This document shows positions 49,701-63,200 of a DNA stretch of 64,000 bases, in pieces (within the stretch, counting starts at the first letter, position 1; each line of letters starts with the position of its first letter). The notes beneath the pieces are model-generated. The model was given only the letters and a program-made list of their open reading frames with translations. It did not search any database and was not told where the DNA came from. The translations under genes were made by a program, and so were the position numbers. Origin of the DNA: Mansonella perstans (Eukaryota > Nematoda > Chromadorea > Rhabditida > Onchocercidae); assembly GCA_037074765.1 (NCBI GenBank), contig JBAMDO010000194.1, forward strand, positions 1-64,000, read 5' to 3'.

Positions 49701-52700
49701 AGTCAATTTGTGTATAAATATACCTCCAAGTCAATTTGACCAGGTAAATTATAACATTACATACACAAATTAAATGAAAAAATGTATTTTGAAAGAAATT
49801 ATTAATGGATGAAATTTTAACTAATTTTATTCACTCTTAATTTAACAGGTAAAAACAAAAATCCTATAAACAAAATAAATTTCAAATTAACATATGAATA
49901 TGTTCCTAATAAGGAGTATTTCAGTTTTCTAAGATTTGTAAAGTAAATCATATTTAAACGAAAAACAATAAAAATTCACTATTTTCAATTTTTAATATTT
50001 TAAAATAATTACTACAGACGGCGTATTCAATATCGTAAGAAGCTAAAGTTTGTATTTAGAGAAAAAGGAAAAAAAGAACAGACCGAAGAGGTTAGATCAA
50101 AACAGTGTATTTGATAAGATTTAGGGAAACATGAATTACGATTTGTGCAAGGTAAACAAAAGTAATCTTTTCATTCGCAATCAATGACACATTTTTTATA
50201 ATCTATTGTATCACAGATATGAGAAATGCTATTATCTACTTTCTTACTATCAGTGTTCTTCAGGCAGTTGCGGCACTTTGGTTTCTGTAATTGAATCCCA
50301 CTGTACACCATCGAAAAATGGTTCTTTCTTCACAGCTTCAGCTCCACCGGATTCAATGGAACCCAAACGATCCTCCACTTTTACAACCAGTAATTTCCTT
50401 ACAATACTTGCCGCAATTTCCGGAAAACCATTCGGAATGTTATAAGTAGCATTCATAATTCGCCGATAAATCAAGTATTCACATACGTCATGGAATATAT
50501 GCTCACCAGTTAGCAATTGATAGATGATAACACCCAAAGCCCAGTAATCACAAGCCTGTTGCACTGGTTCACCTTTTAACACTTCCGGACTAACGAACTG
50601 TGCTGTCCCAACAAAAGAACTTCGTCGCTTCTGAACCTCCGGTCTATCGGTTCGCCTACTTGGTCTGATACGATCAAGAAACTTAGCCGAACCAAAATCA
50701 GAAACAAGGATATGACCTGTCTCAGAGATCAGAATATTTTCCGGTTTCAAATCACGATGAATTATCTTCAGCGAATGCATATGCTCTAGTGCTACAACAA
50801 TTTCACTGGTATAAAATCGTGTCAAGTTCAGGTCAAAATTCCCACCCGATTTTCGCATTAATTTCAATAAATCACCTTTTGCCAACGTCATTATGATATA
50901 AAGATTATCAGTATCCTGAAATGTGCACATAATTTGTGCCAGAAATGGATGCTTTCCACCACTACTCGATAATCGTATCAGGGCTTCTTTCTCCCGGAAT
51001 ATGTAATCCATTTTCTTTTCGCGGATTATTTGCTTTTTGAAGCATACTTTCGCTGCCAATTCTCTTCCTGTACTTCTCTCTTTGACACGATATACCGTAG
51101 AAAATGATCCTTCACCCATTTCATTTAAAAATATGAAATCCGATCGTGTCCTCATTTTTTCCAATTTGTTCTCATTCACTGTTACTTGTTTCGAGTCACC
51201 ACTGACAGTACCAAACTGACATGCCATATCTTCAGCACTAATATTTTTGTCGTCCTGCAAAAGTGAAATTAGAGACGATTCGGCATATGCATTTACTGAA
51301 AATTGTTTACAACAATGAAAATGCCTCGGCGTCTCCAGGTTCACATTTGCAAAACAACTCTTACTGTATGTCTGAAAATTATAAAATAACGGAAGAACCG
51401 AGAGACGCCCTCAATCCTCAATTCATCAATTCATTTTTCTATAAATTCCTTTTCCGCTCAAAAATATAATTCATTAGCTTAGTAAGTGGTGAAGTTCACA
51501 TTTCGAAAGCTGTGAAGCATACTACATCAAGTTCAACTATGAATATCTCGGACAGATTAACTGATTCAATATATTTGTCCTACTGGAAAGGAAGGAATAA
51601 GATACATTGACAATGAAATATTCATAGTTATGAACTTGGGAGCTCATTATGAACTTACAACATTGCTGCCACTCATACAGTCAAAGCTTCATGCCACTTC
51701 TCACTTACTTCCTCTTTCATCTTAATCATTTTTTAGTTCATTACTGTTCCCACTCTTTCCTTTTCTCCTTCACTCTTACAAGTCCTCTCACTCCATTCTT
51801 TCTGCTCTGTAAAAATTGTCTCTTTTTTTTCTATTTTTCACTCCATGGTTTTTTCTGTTCATTAATTAATCACTCGATGATGATAAAAACAAAATGAAAT
51901 CAAAAACTAGTAATGTATAGTTTATTAGAAGCACAGAATATCATAAATTCCTACTATTATCACTCTCCCAAAAAATTTGCAAATTCTCACCTTTTCATTT
52001 TCCTTCTTTGTTTCTTCATTTTCAAGTGAAAGCTGTCCTAAAAAAAAAAAAAAAGAAAATTCCCGATAAATACACGCTTCTTGGATAAATAAATTACTTT
52101 TATCAATTTAACAGACTCAAAATTTGAAAAAAAATTTGAAAATAGATTTAAAAAATTTTTTGGATACAGGGTGATTCCTGCCCTTAATACCAGACATACT
52201 TGGAATAAAGTGCAGAATTCGCAGCAATAACAAAATAATTTTTAAGTTGGAACTTTTCCTTTTTATCTCCAAGGTACATTTAATACTTGAATGTGTATAA
52301 AATATCGAATGGGTGATGTTAAAAAGAAACTCTATTATTCTATTATTGCTATATTATATTAAGCTTACATATTCACAAAACTAGTTCTAGTTCCTAATGA
52401 GTACTAGTTTTCTGACTGTCCCACATAACGCAACAAACATATTAATAAAACTTTCAAAAATCTTGAAGTTTTTTAATTCAAAAGACGAGTTCGATCAAGA
52501 AAACTACAAACATCGCTTTATCCACTTGCGATCGTACCACTGTTACAAACAACTATTCTGTATAAAGAAATACCTTTTTCCGAGTTCAGAGAACTTATAG
52601 TTATTTCTTTTTCGCGTATAATTTGTTGGTATTCTTGATCCTTTGCTGAAGCTTTTTCTTCTAAATGTTGTATCGATTCCAGTAACGGAGCACTAACTAA

Positions 52701-55700
52701 ATTAAAATTTACTGAATACAAATTTGAAATAGTGTGAAAAAACTTTAAAAAATGCTGACTTTAAAAAAGACGCTTGGTGAATGCAAAAACTTTACCAGCA
52801 GCAATCATTTCAGCATCGTTTTGATGTGCTTCCATCATTTCCGCAAGTCTCTGAAACAAAATAATAAACTCATAGATTATCAATACCAACATTACCATTA
52901 TACAAAATGATTGAAATGATAAAAATGTAAGAAAATCTTCATTCAGAAAAGAGTAAGATCGTCATTAGGGTAGTACTTATTCTATATTAAAACGCTTTCA
53001 AGCAACACAGCCAGATGTCAGCGGCTTTTATTCCATCCATATAACTGTTTCAGGAAGTTAGGTTAATGATTCCATGTTATTCGACAGGGCAAAAAAAAAT
53101 ACAAACTGTATGCATTAAAAAACATACCTTTTCCAGCGAATCTATGTAAGCTACTTGTCGTTCATTTTTCTTTTTCTCTTCTTCAAGATCTGCATTTAGA
53201 CCTGCAATAAAGATTTGAAATTTTAAAAATTTTGGCATGCCATCAAAAATCCAATTTGCTCGATTCATTGCGATTTAATACATTAACAGCTTATATTGAA
53301 GATTAACTATAATTATTTTTAGAAGTCTCAAAAAAATTACGAAGACACCGGATACTATCACTTTGCTCTAGAAGGCTCAACAAACTGACAAAGTTATATT
53401 AAACAGCTGACATTTCAATGTTCTTTCGTCATTATTCCATTAGCATTTCTGCATAGGTGGTACTACTAATAAAGATTACACTGCTTAAATTTCTATATCA
53501 ATAACCATCACAAAAAGATTTACTAAAAGTTCTATGATAATTATGAGTTAAAAGATGATGATCCACCTCGAATGATTTCTTCAATACTCTTTGTCGACAT
53601 GTCTTTTTGCTTCATTGTGATCGAAACTTCCTCAAAAGCAGTTTCCAGACGCTGAAAGATTATAACTGTAATTATCCATCTCTCAAATCCTAAAGATTTC
53701 CCTGCAAATAAATTACACTGTGGAATAAATGTTCCAATTTCTAAAAAAATGTGGTGCATCCAACATTCAGAAAAAAAAGGATGTTTAATGAAATAAAACT
53801 GATTTAAAAAAAAACCTGAATTCGTTTAACTTTTAAGCCATATTTAATATGCTGGCGTTATTAGTATACAAGAGCAAGAGGAACTACTATTAACAAACTG
53901 TAGTCCGAAAAAGCCAGAAAATTAAGAATGTTCGGATATCAAAGATACCTTTAATTCTTCGTGAGCCATTTCTCGGCTTGCTTCTGACTGCTGAACATCT
54001 GCCAGTACCTTATTAATCTCATCCTCCTTTTTTTTCAGATCACTTATTAAACCTTCATTTGCTACTTTTAGTTCCGCCAAATCGCATTCTAGAGAATTCA
54101 CTGTGGCTGTAATAAAAGCTAATTAGTTCTAGCGAAAGGAAACAGACAAAGTATGCAAAACTTACTTCTTAATTTTGTAACCTCTGCTGCAAGGCCTCGA
54201 GCTTCTTCACGAGCCAGATCTCGATCAGTCTCCGCCTCGCTGTACTTTTTTGTTAATTGCTCCTGTTCAGCGAGACTAGCTCTGAGTTTTTTTACCTCTT
54301 TCGTCAATTTTCCATTCGTTTCAGCTAATTTTTCACCTAAATTTGAATTCATTAGAGTTATGAAACAAAAATCTAAAAAAATAAAAATCATAATTCCAAT
54401 GAACAGTAGAAAAAAAATGACCTCAGCATTAATCAACAGAAAACTTACCTTCTTGCAAAAGATCTGCTAACTTCGTTTCCTTCTCGTTCAATTTCTTCAG
54501 AAGCTTTGCTTCCGTTGTGCTAAAAAACACGTTTCACCGACATGATTTTGAAAGCAATAATTTTTGTCAAGAAATTTTAAGAATTTCAAAACCACCTCTG
54601 CTGTGTTCGCATTACTTTGAGTGCAAGCAATTCTTTGGATTTTGCTTCTAGCCTCTGATTTTGTAACTGAAGATCACGAATTCGTCTTTCCTGATACTGA
54701 ATTTGTGTCCTTAAATGAGCTGTTTCAGCACTGGCTTGCTGTTTCCCGACCAAACTGCTATTATCTTCCTCTTTCACCTATAAAATCAGCGAAATTATTG
54801 ATTTCCACCTTTAAAAAGGAAAAAATCACTGTTTCCTACTATATCAACATTTTGGAGAAAAGATACAAATACAAATCGATCCTTACATAATCCTTATGAG
54901 GAAGGAATCATATTCTAAAACATGCCTGTATTAATGATATGGTACCTCTGGTGTAAGACAATGACAAAATTCTTTTTTCGCGGGGCAACACAAGATCGTG
55001 TTAAAAAAACAGGCTCTGAGAAAATCAAATCCCATCCATTTTCATCACCAAGAATTAATATTAAATATGTCACGATTTGACAGATAGTTTGACAAATATC
55101 ATAAAGGACTTTTAGAAAGGCAGTAAACATATTACTTCCATCCAGAAACGGTTAGTCACCAGATAATTGGACATTGCAGTTCGTATTCCCAAAAAATGCT
55201 CAAATATGATTCGACAAAAACACATCTTAACAACGACTACCTGCTCGTGAATTTCCGTTGACGCATCCGGTGATGAAATGGGAAAAGCTTTTATAGGTAC
55301 ACTGCTTGCCATAGAGCTACAAATGCCTGATTTTTAAAAATTTGAAACTATTTTCTACCAGATATGCTGTAATCTGAATGATCCGACAAATGTGATGTCG
55401 ATAATTTTCATAAAAATAAAATCAAGCATATGTACCATGAATCGCTTTGACGAAGTACTTCGAAATCACTCGATACAAGTGTTAAAGCATCATCATGATG
55501 CTTATCATTCCTATGCGATGAACTCGCCGCAACAAAATGCTTATTGTCTTCATAAACACTTGGCTGCAACAACAATGGTACCATAAACTAAAAAATCATG
55601 TGATGCAGTTAAAATCATCGATCAGCACCGAAAAATTCTTTTCCCACCACATTTTTAACCATGATTTACACATCTGATGATCAAAGAGTAATAACAACTT

Positions 55701-57124
55701 CGGGAACTGGACAAGCAATTCAACTATTTCGTTCAGCCAACTACTTGTTTAGACAATTTGAATTATCTGATCAATGTGTCACAAACAGCAATTTTATCTC
55801 GTTCTTTCCAAAGAAGTTTCGACGCAAAATTTTGTATGTGTAAATATTCCATACTGACAATAACAGCTTTTCCCGTCTAAATGATAGCTTTTGTCTAGCC
55901 TACCTCTAAATACTCGGAATCCTTATGTTTCTGGTTACCACTAGAATGCGAGGTATCTTGCTCTTCTCCACTGCACACCAATTCTCCTGGAGAATTCTGT
56001 AAAAAGTTATAAAAAGTAATGGAAGGTTCCAAAAAAAAAAGAAATTTGTTTTAAATCAGTCTACTTGATTTAGAAGAATCTTGATTATCTCACTAGTCAT
56101 CAAAAATTCTTACTTAAATGACCAGTGATCATCAACAATCACAAAGAAAAGTTTTCCACTATTCTCGGGCATACCGAAATCAAAATAATGACGATACCGA
56201 CTACTAATGTCCAAAATATCTTTTTTGAAATGCGAGAGGAAAACTCTATATATCTCACATATGAGTTCGTCTCACAGAACACCCCTTCTAGAAATGTTTC
56301 ATATGTACTTACCGAACACGGTGAATGGGAGAGCAGTCCACCATGGTGACTGTCACGAATAGGATTAGGTTCCGAATCAACAACTTCAACGCCCTAGAAG
56401 TTACAATACGAAACTTCTAACATCATAAATTTTATATTGTTAATCTGAATCATTTCAATAAACATGACATAAAACTGACCTGCTGAACCCATTGAGAAGC
56501 CCACTCCGAAGAATTTATGTTTTTGGTTTCCTCAACAGTATTTACACCATTCTGACCCTCAAAAATTTATATAAATCCATTTCTGTGCTTTAAAAGTCCT
56601 CTCTTTAAATGATAACTTCATCCAGTAAAATTCCTAGTGCCAAACTTGATAATGTACTTCATGATATATAAGAATGAAATGAAATGATTACTGAAATTCC
56701 ATCATATGCGGAAGTAAACGAGGAGTTCGCTTTATCCCAATTTTCACGATGTTCTGATTGCTCCCTACATCCTGGCGTTTCATTTAAGGAAATTACTAAA
56801 CTACTGCCTTCATCGTTTTCTATCTGAACTTTAATATTCTTTTAATAATAAAACAACCAGAAATAACCCTAAAAAGTTTAGAAAGAGAACAAATTTTACA
56901 AAAGCATGCAAAGGATATTACCACTTACAAATGTGCATGTGTAAGTGTTAAAATGTTTACAGGAAACAAAAAATTATGGCTGAAACATCCATCATTTGAA
57001 TGTAACAAAAAGAAATAAATTGACTAACCTCATCTTCTGATTCAATATCAAGGACGGAATCAATACGCTTTTGAGCCGTTTTCAAAGCATTTTTTGCTAA
57101 TTCATTAGCCCAATTGAAATTCAT
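46774..57124 (-). CDS. tmf-1: TATA element modulatory factor homologue (TMF1/ARA160 golgin)
   Basis: TMF1 is a coiled-coil golgin that tethers vesicles at the Golgi by binding Rab6. Twenty-two exons: 57124-57029, 56823-56692, 56551-56480, 56393-56313, 55996-55904, 55587-55436, 55316-55241, 54777-54596, 54519-54449, 54336-54166, 54106-53949, 53651-53567, 53201-53128, 52850-52796, 52696-52574, 52037-51991, 49012-48930, 48649-48508, 48240-48049, 47704-47579, 47263-47153 and 46800-46774, giving 782 residues. The N-terminus 'NALKTAQKRIDSVLDIE' matches the TMF1 start. Residues 235 onward form near-continuous coiled coil. The C-terminus 'LRLRYENLLEAHGEKIEQVE' with 'ELELDLADLKKLL' is the conserved TMF TATA-binding (Rab6-binding) region. 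It is shorter than the human protein (about 1090). Exon 18 acceptor is weak and was chosen by phase. Intron 16 contains a kinase gene on the same strand. Confidence 0.92.
50250..51371 (-). CDS. PDK1-like protein kinase without PH domain, nested in tmf-1 intron 16
   Basis: An uninterrupted frame with a full AGC-family kinase domain closest to 3-phosphoinositide-dependent kinase 1. Seen in order: glycine loop 'MGEGSFSTVYRV', lysine in 'LAAKVCFKK', catalytic 'IIHRDLKPENIL', 'DFGSAK', activation loop 'RRSSFVGTAQFVSPEVL' with the PDK1-type serine, and 'DYWALGVIIYQ'. It ends 'TKVPQLPEEH' with no PH domain, unlike canonical PDK1. There are no introns. The open frame extends from a TTTTCAG acceptor at 51372 (start GTG at 51344 in a naive call), but the first ATG is at 51225-51227, which would give 325 residues, so the start is unresolved. 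All key catalytic residues are present. It may be an expressed retrocopy or a PDK1-related paralogue. In life PDK1 phosphorylates the activation loop of AKT, SGK and S6K. Confidence 0.85.
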   Translation of the reverse strand, partial: TYSKSCFANVNLETPRHFHCCKQFSVNAYAESSLISLLQDDKNISAEDMACQFGTVSGDSKQVTVNENKLEKMRTRSDFIFLNEMGEGSFSTVYRVKERSTGRELAAKVCFKKQIIREKKMDYIFREKEALIRLSSSGGKHPFLAQIMCTFQDTDNLYIIMTLAKGDLLKLMRKSGGNFDLNLTRFYTSEIVVALEHMHSLKIIHRDLKPENILISETGHILVSDFGSAKFLDRIRPSRRTDRPEVQKRRSSFVGTAQFVSPEVLKGEPVQQACDYWALGVIIYQLLTGEHIFHDVCEYLIYRRIMNATYNIPNGFPEIAASIVRKLLVVKVEDRLGSIESGGAEAVKKEPFFDGVQWDSITETKVPQLPEEH

Positions 57125-58049
57125 ATTCACCAGTTTCTTCTTTTACCATATCAACAAGAAGCAAAGCGTTGTTAGACTGATACTAAATTATGGAAAAATT
57201 AAAATAAATTCCATTTTGAACCAGTATTATATAATCATGATGCATATTCAAAACCAAATATGCAAATATTTGGGATTCACATTAATTATTGAATATGATA
57301 AATAATATAATCTGGAACTTCATTTTTTGAAGACAAACATACAAAATACATACTTCAAAACTAGAAATATGCACAAAAACCTAATCCGAAATTTCGATCT
57401 AAGATGATAATAAGGCAAAAATAGAGGCAAAACTCCATAGTGTCATAAATTTCTTTAAAAACTAAAACCCTGTTAAAAGACTAAAAGATCACGGAATTCT
57501 CTGTCAACAAGAATTGTCGAGGAAGTTGGCAATAATATAACCTGTCTTATATTGATAACTTAAAGAAATGACAAAATTCAGAAATACGACCAGAAATCTA
57601 ACGAAATGGAAGGATAAGAAGGATGCAAACTAATAAAAATGTTCAAACATCATAGTCTTCGTGAATTTAATTTTAAATTCCACATGCAGAACTCGACATA
57701 GAACAATAGAAACTATTGAAGAGTAGAATGTAGGCATAAATGTTTTCGGAAATGTTCCTGAAAACTTTCTGAATTAAATCATTAATCACCCATACTCAAA
57801 TAACAACAAACAACTTGATGTGTGCAAGAATTCGTCTCAAAAAACTCAAATCAGTTCTAACAGCTCTTTCTTTCCTTTTCTCTCTTTTTTCACTTGTAAA
57901 CTTTTCCATTAATAAAATACTTTGAATGATTGTTTAAGAATATTTGAAATAGGAAATTTTAACGAGCAACAAATTTCATACACTAAATTTTACATTATCA
58001 CTTCACTAACTTTGCTTTTCAATGATAACTTTTGACGCGCTCGGTCGCC
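57125..58049. other. Upstream flank of tmf-1
   Basis: AT-rich, with no gene supported. It presumably includes the tmf-1 promoter. No clear spliced-leader acceptor lies close to the ATG. Confidence 0.5.
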
Positions 58050-58065
58050 GCTCCTGTAGCGCAAC

Positions 58066-58113
<48 letters not shown>

Positions 58114-58123
58114 TCCGGGAGCG
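58050..58123 (+). tRNA. tRNA-Asn (anticodon GTT)
   Basis: A 74-nt cloverleaf: acceptor stem GCTCCTG/CGGGAGC (one T-G wobble) with discriminator G; D arm GCGC/GCGC around AACCGGTTA; anticodon stem TTCGG/CCGAA with loop CTGTTAA, reading GTT; T arm GGTGG/CCATC with loop TTCAAGC. Internal A box and B box (GGTTCAAGCCC) are present. There is no intron. It is the only plus-strand gene seen and lies between tmf-1 and msh-4. It decodes Asn AAC/AAT codons in cytosolic translation. Confidence 0.97.
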
Positions 58124-60247
58124 AAGGACATGTTTTGCGAGGAAGAGAGACTAAATCGTGGTTATCGTGCGAGCTAAAAAATCCCAGTCCAACTTTTCAT
58201 GATCAGCTTCTAAAATTCATATTCTGGATAATCAATCTTATAATTGGCTGCAACATCAAGTGACAGTTACTTTCGCATTGGCCGTTACCATTGCAATTCC
58301 TGGATATAAGTATTCTTGAATGAATATGTATATCAGTTACGAAGTTATTGAATTTCAAACATATCAGCTTAATTTTACTCGAATTTAATATTGTCTTAAA
58401 AATAATTTACATACGAAATGTACTGACGGAACATTGGTAAATTTGAAACAAAAAGAAGAAATTATAACTGCTTCTTAATAGTACAATGAATATTTTATTA
58501 CAAAACTTTTATTTTGAACTAAATTCATCCCTTGTTACATTTTTTGGCCAACATCTAACTTTAATGATATTGGCTCATTTTTGAAATTTATCGTAAAGAA
58601 GATGTTCAATCTATTTCGCAGTTGAAAATGCAGATATATATATATTTTTAAATGCATAATTTATTTAAATGAAAATAACTGTTATCAAATTCCATATCAA
58701 ATTATATCCCATATTTTGTCATAATCTGAAAATTTGTTGAATGAATAAAAATTGGAAAAGTACAATAATATATATTTATGAATGAAAAGGAATCCATTCA
58801 CTGTGAAAATGAGTCGTATCAAAATTTAGAAATTCGAAGAGAATTTTAGAAAAATGAAAACATTAATTCTTTTAACATCAAAAAATGATACAAATTACAA
58901 GAGAATTACTTGAGAACTATAATTAAAGAAGGAATGTTTCCATGTCCTAACCGATGTCCATTCATCGTTTCCTTCTTTTCCTTTTTTTTTTTACATTTCA
59001 TTTATTTACTATTTATCATAGCATGAATCATGAATCGTTGATGATTTTGTTAATTTTGATCATTTTGCTTAACATTTCCAGAAAAACAGGAAAAATTAAA
59101 TAAAACCAGCCTATAATTCATATATATATAATTTCTAATTAATTTAACACACTGCAGATATTATCTTGTTCGAAATATAAAATAAACATGTAGATATCCC
59201 GCATTTGTAGTTTGAGAATAATAAACACTTAATCCTTACGTGTAACAGGACATGCTTATTTGATCCGGAATTACCGACACTAAAATGAAATGAAATCTAA
59301 AACACAGGAAATGTTCCAGACATTTGCCTAGAATTTATTTCGTAACTTTTTCAAATTTTCTTTCGTTAAAAATCATGATAATCCTGCTGGAAATAGTAGT
59401 ACAATGATTAATTAATCAAAATTCCAAGTGCAAACTATTGCGTGTAGATCCCCTTATTCTCATATTGGGCGGACATTTCAGTTGTCAGTAGTTCACATCA
59501 CCTGCATAGATAAAACTTGATGAGACCAGGAGTAAAATATACACTAAAAGTTCTGGTGTTGGCGTGGAGTGAACAAACGATACATCAATGGCGACTTTTC
59601 TTGATATTTATGATTATACCGTTTTCTAATAAAGAGAAAACTCGCAGAGTTTAGGTTACCATTTTGACATGCACAGCACTGATTTATGGAAATATTCAGA
59701 AAATTTTCACAAGTAAAAGATTAAATTCAAAAAAAAATCATTTATTTCAAGTATTCAACTATCAGATTTCAAATATTAAATACTCGATGTACAGAATATG
59801 ATTTATTTACAAAACTTGTGAAACAGGAAATTTTTTACAGGCAATAAACAATAAACACTTCAAATACCACATAAAATCAAAGACATAAAATTAAAATTCA
59901 ACAAAATGAAAGAAAAAAATTGGAAAACTCAAAGCGAACAGAAACAAAGTTAAAAAGAAAATTAAAACTACCAACAATTATTCTATCTTAAAAAACTGTT
60001 TTCAGTATGATCGCCAACGTTAATATTCGCTGAACATAGTCGCCCTTTTAGATGTTTTACTCTTTTACAACTTTGATCATTTTCAAAATTCTAATCCATT
60101 ATTAAGGACAAAATGGTAAGTAATTCGATTTATTTATAGATGGGAAACGTAACGAAACGGAACTTTGCACTTTTTATATAAAAAGTTAACGATAAAGAGA
60201 AGTGTAAAAAAAAGAACCGAATTCTTATTTTAAAAGAATTTTCGCAA
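58124..60247. other. Intergenic region between the tRNA and msh-4
   Basis: Mostly AT-rich with no gene supported. A slightly GC-richer stretch at about 59430-59600 has no convincing open frame and stays unexplained. Confidence 0.5.
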
Positions 60248-63200
60248 CTACTGATCATTTATCACTGGTGACAAATCATAGAAAAGTTGATCACGCAATT
60301 TTGAAAGGTAGGTAGCAACAACGTCACTGTCCGTTTTTGTTAAAATTGGTAGCATAGAGCGTAACTTGTATGCAAATCGAATGACAGCACGACGTTCACG
60401 AGCTTCATCATCCATTTCAGTCATCATCTTACGTTGTTTGATCAAGGACATGGCTAACTTATGTGCTTCATCCAGTACCTCTCTTGGGAAAGTTGTCAGA
60501 TCAACCAAATTGAATGCTTAAAAAGTACAAAATGACTGCTCGTCTTCTAACAACTATTTCCATCTATATCACACTTCAATCAGCGCTTAAATCAGGATAA
60601 GTGTGAAACAAAAATAAAACTTTTTTGTAAAAACTAAAATAAGGCATTCAAGTTTCATCCACGACGGCTCAGGGCGCCACTGTCTTAAAAACGAAAAAAG
60701 CTATAAAATCAAGCAGCCTTCGTGAAAAAGATAACAAATAGCAATATGATAACGTTGAGTGGTTATTGTTACAGAGATGTGTTACTGTTTTATATAAAAC
60801 GGCAGCGACCAGAAGAGTACGAAACATAGCTCTTACTAAATGAATAAACAAGGAAGGGAAATTATTGTATGTGATATATGCGCTTACCATAAAGTGGACC
60901 ACTATATGGACCAATAAATAACTGATGAGAACACTGAAGTTTTTCTACTTCGCTACCGTCATTCTGTTTAATTTTTACTGTGGTAGCCGAGAAATGGAAG
61001 CTAGAAATTAAATCTGTCAAAGGTCACGATTGTTAAATGATCAAATTAACTGGGACAAATTCATTGTTTAACACAGTACTAAAGGCCTGTAAATTGCTTT
61101 AACAATGGCAGTATGAAAGGCCCATAACAAATTTGACGAATTCAAATTTAGAAATTCATTATTAATAACTTTTCATTTATAAATTTCAGGAAGTTTTGCT
61201 GAGTTATCAGTGCAACAAATAAAGCTTAGGGTTACACAAATTCACTTACCAGTATGCCAAGATTAAGAGTAGAACCAATCAAACTTTAAGTCTGAAGATC
61301 TTAGTATAATTATTGTTTTAGGCATTGTATGTCGGATATAGTCATACTACAGTAATCGATCTTTGATCAACTGTCATCATTGTAAAAGAGATTAAAGAAA
61401 ATAATAAAGAAATTGGAGAAATGGTAACTTTTCAACACTAGGATATATCGTTGCCAGTGATGCCAACTCGAGATAATGAGTAGCGAATACAACATACGCC
61501 TGCAATTAATGTTCTGAGAAATCCGTCAGTATATAAATAATCGGTAACACAATTACTACATTATAAAAGCAAATCTACCGAAATTGCATATCTTTTAAGA
61601 AAAGTGAGGAGCGTGTTAGATGAGGTTTAAGTTTTGTTGGTGCTGTAAGCATAAATAATTAAAATATAAGAGTTCTTTCTATTCTTTTAATTCACTGAAT
61701 GTTTAGATTATCGGTAATATAAAAATTTTGTAATTTACGAAAATCTATTAAAACTGAAAGAAATCTGGTCAATTAAAAGATTTAACCTTCTTCCGCAAAA
61801 GCTCTTCACATATAGCATGACATATGCTTAAACCTTCGTCATGAGCTGTACCTGAACAATTCCAATTATCATTAACTGAATGTTGGCTCTCAATTTCAGA
61901 ACAAAACAGTGATGGCACCAATAAGTTTTTAAAAATGTTAGAATTCCACTGAAGCACTTACTGCAAGCAAGTTCATCGATAAGAACTAATGAAAAAGAAT
62001 CAGCCGAACATAAAATGGGTGCCATTTCTGACATCTGAAAAAAAAAACATGGAAAATTTGGTCATCTTTCATCTTTGGTCTATCCTGCTCAAGAAAAAGT
62101 TTCTTCTCCTTGCCTCAATTGTAATAAAACATGCGAGCAAATTCAAAATTTTATCTTCAACCACTTACTTCAACAGCGAAAGCTGATAAGTTAGCTTCCA
62201 AGTTATCATTGTGCCCAATTCGTGAAAAGATTCGTGTAAGAACTGGAAATACTGCCACTTCTGCTGGTACGAAACTTCCTGTCTGAGCTAATACATGCAG
62301 CAAGCAAATTTGCTTCAAATATGTTGATTTTCCTGCCTAAGAAATATAGCTACGAAAATGGAATAAGAGTATTTCATGTTTATATACAGATCTCGAGCTT
62401 TACTTTTTATCAGTGTTATCAATGCCATTTAATGTTTTTTTTAATTTTAATTTAATTTAATATCAGTGTCATTTAATGATCATTCCTATAGTGTGCGCAA
62501 TTTTTACGAATCATTCAGTAGTTTCTACATTACTAGTGTTACGAAGTTTAAATATATTTAAAAAATAACTTACCATATTTGGTCCCGTAACAATATTGAT
62601 TCTGGATTCAGGTGACAAATACTGAAATTTCAAAAATTAATTAATTAAAGTCAGGCAACCAATGTTTTTAATCTTCAACCATTATAATTTGTGAATTCTC
62701 TGCAGCTTTGAAAAATTTCATTTCAAAACAAGGGAAAGACTTCTAAAGATGCAAGAAAACACGCCACAACTTTGGGTTTAACTTTAACTTTTGGTTATTT
62801 CAAATTATTTTTTCTGGTTACTTCAAACGGTTACTAATTTAATCAATTCAAAAAATTAACGTCTAAACTAATGTCAACCTATCAATCTAGTAAATGTCAA
62901 TTTGTCGATTACTTCTGTTGCTGAACTTTATGATCCTCACAAAAGCCATACAACTCGACTTCTCGACAACGCCATGTTTAAGAAACTCACTTTTGTTTCA
63001 TTATAAAAGCTTATTTTATTATTTCTGATGCATATGTTGCAGTATGTATTATAATATGCATTAGCATGTATTATTATGTTTTACTGTCATATGCCATTAG
63101 AATAGAAAATCTAGAAAAAGAAAGAAGTTATACAATATCTCTGTAATATTTTTTTTTTTTTTTTGATAGCTGAATGTAAGAAAACTTACCGTATCATTGG

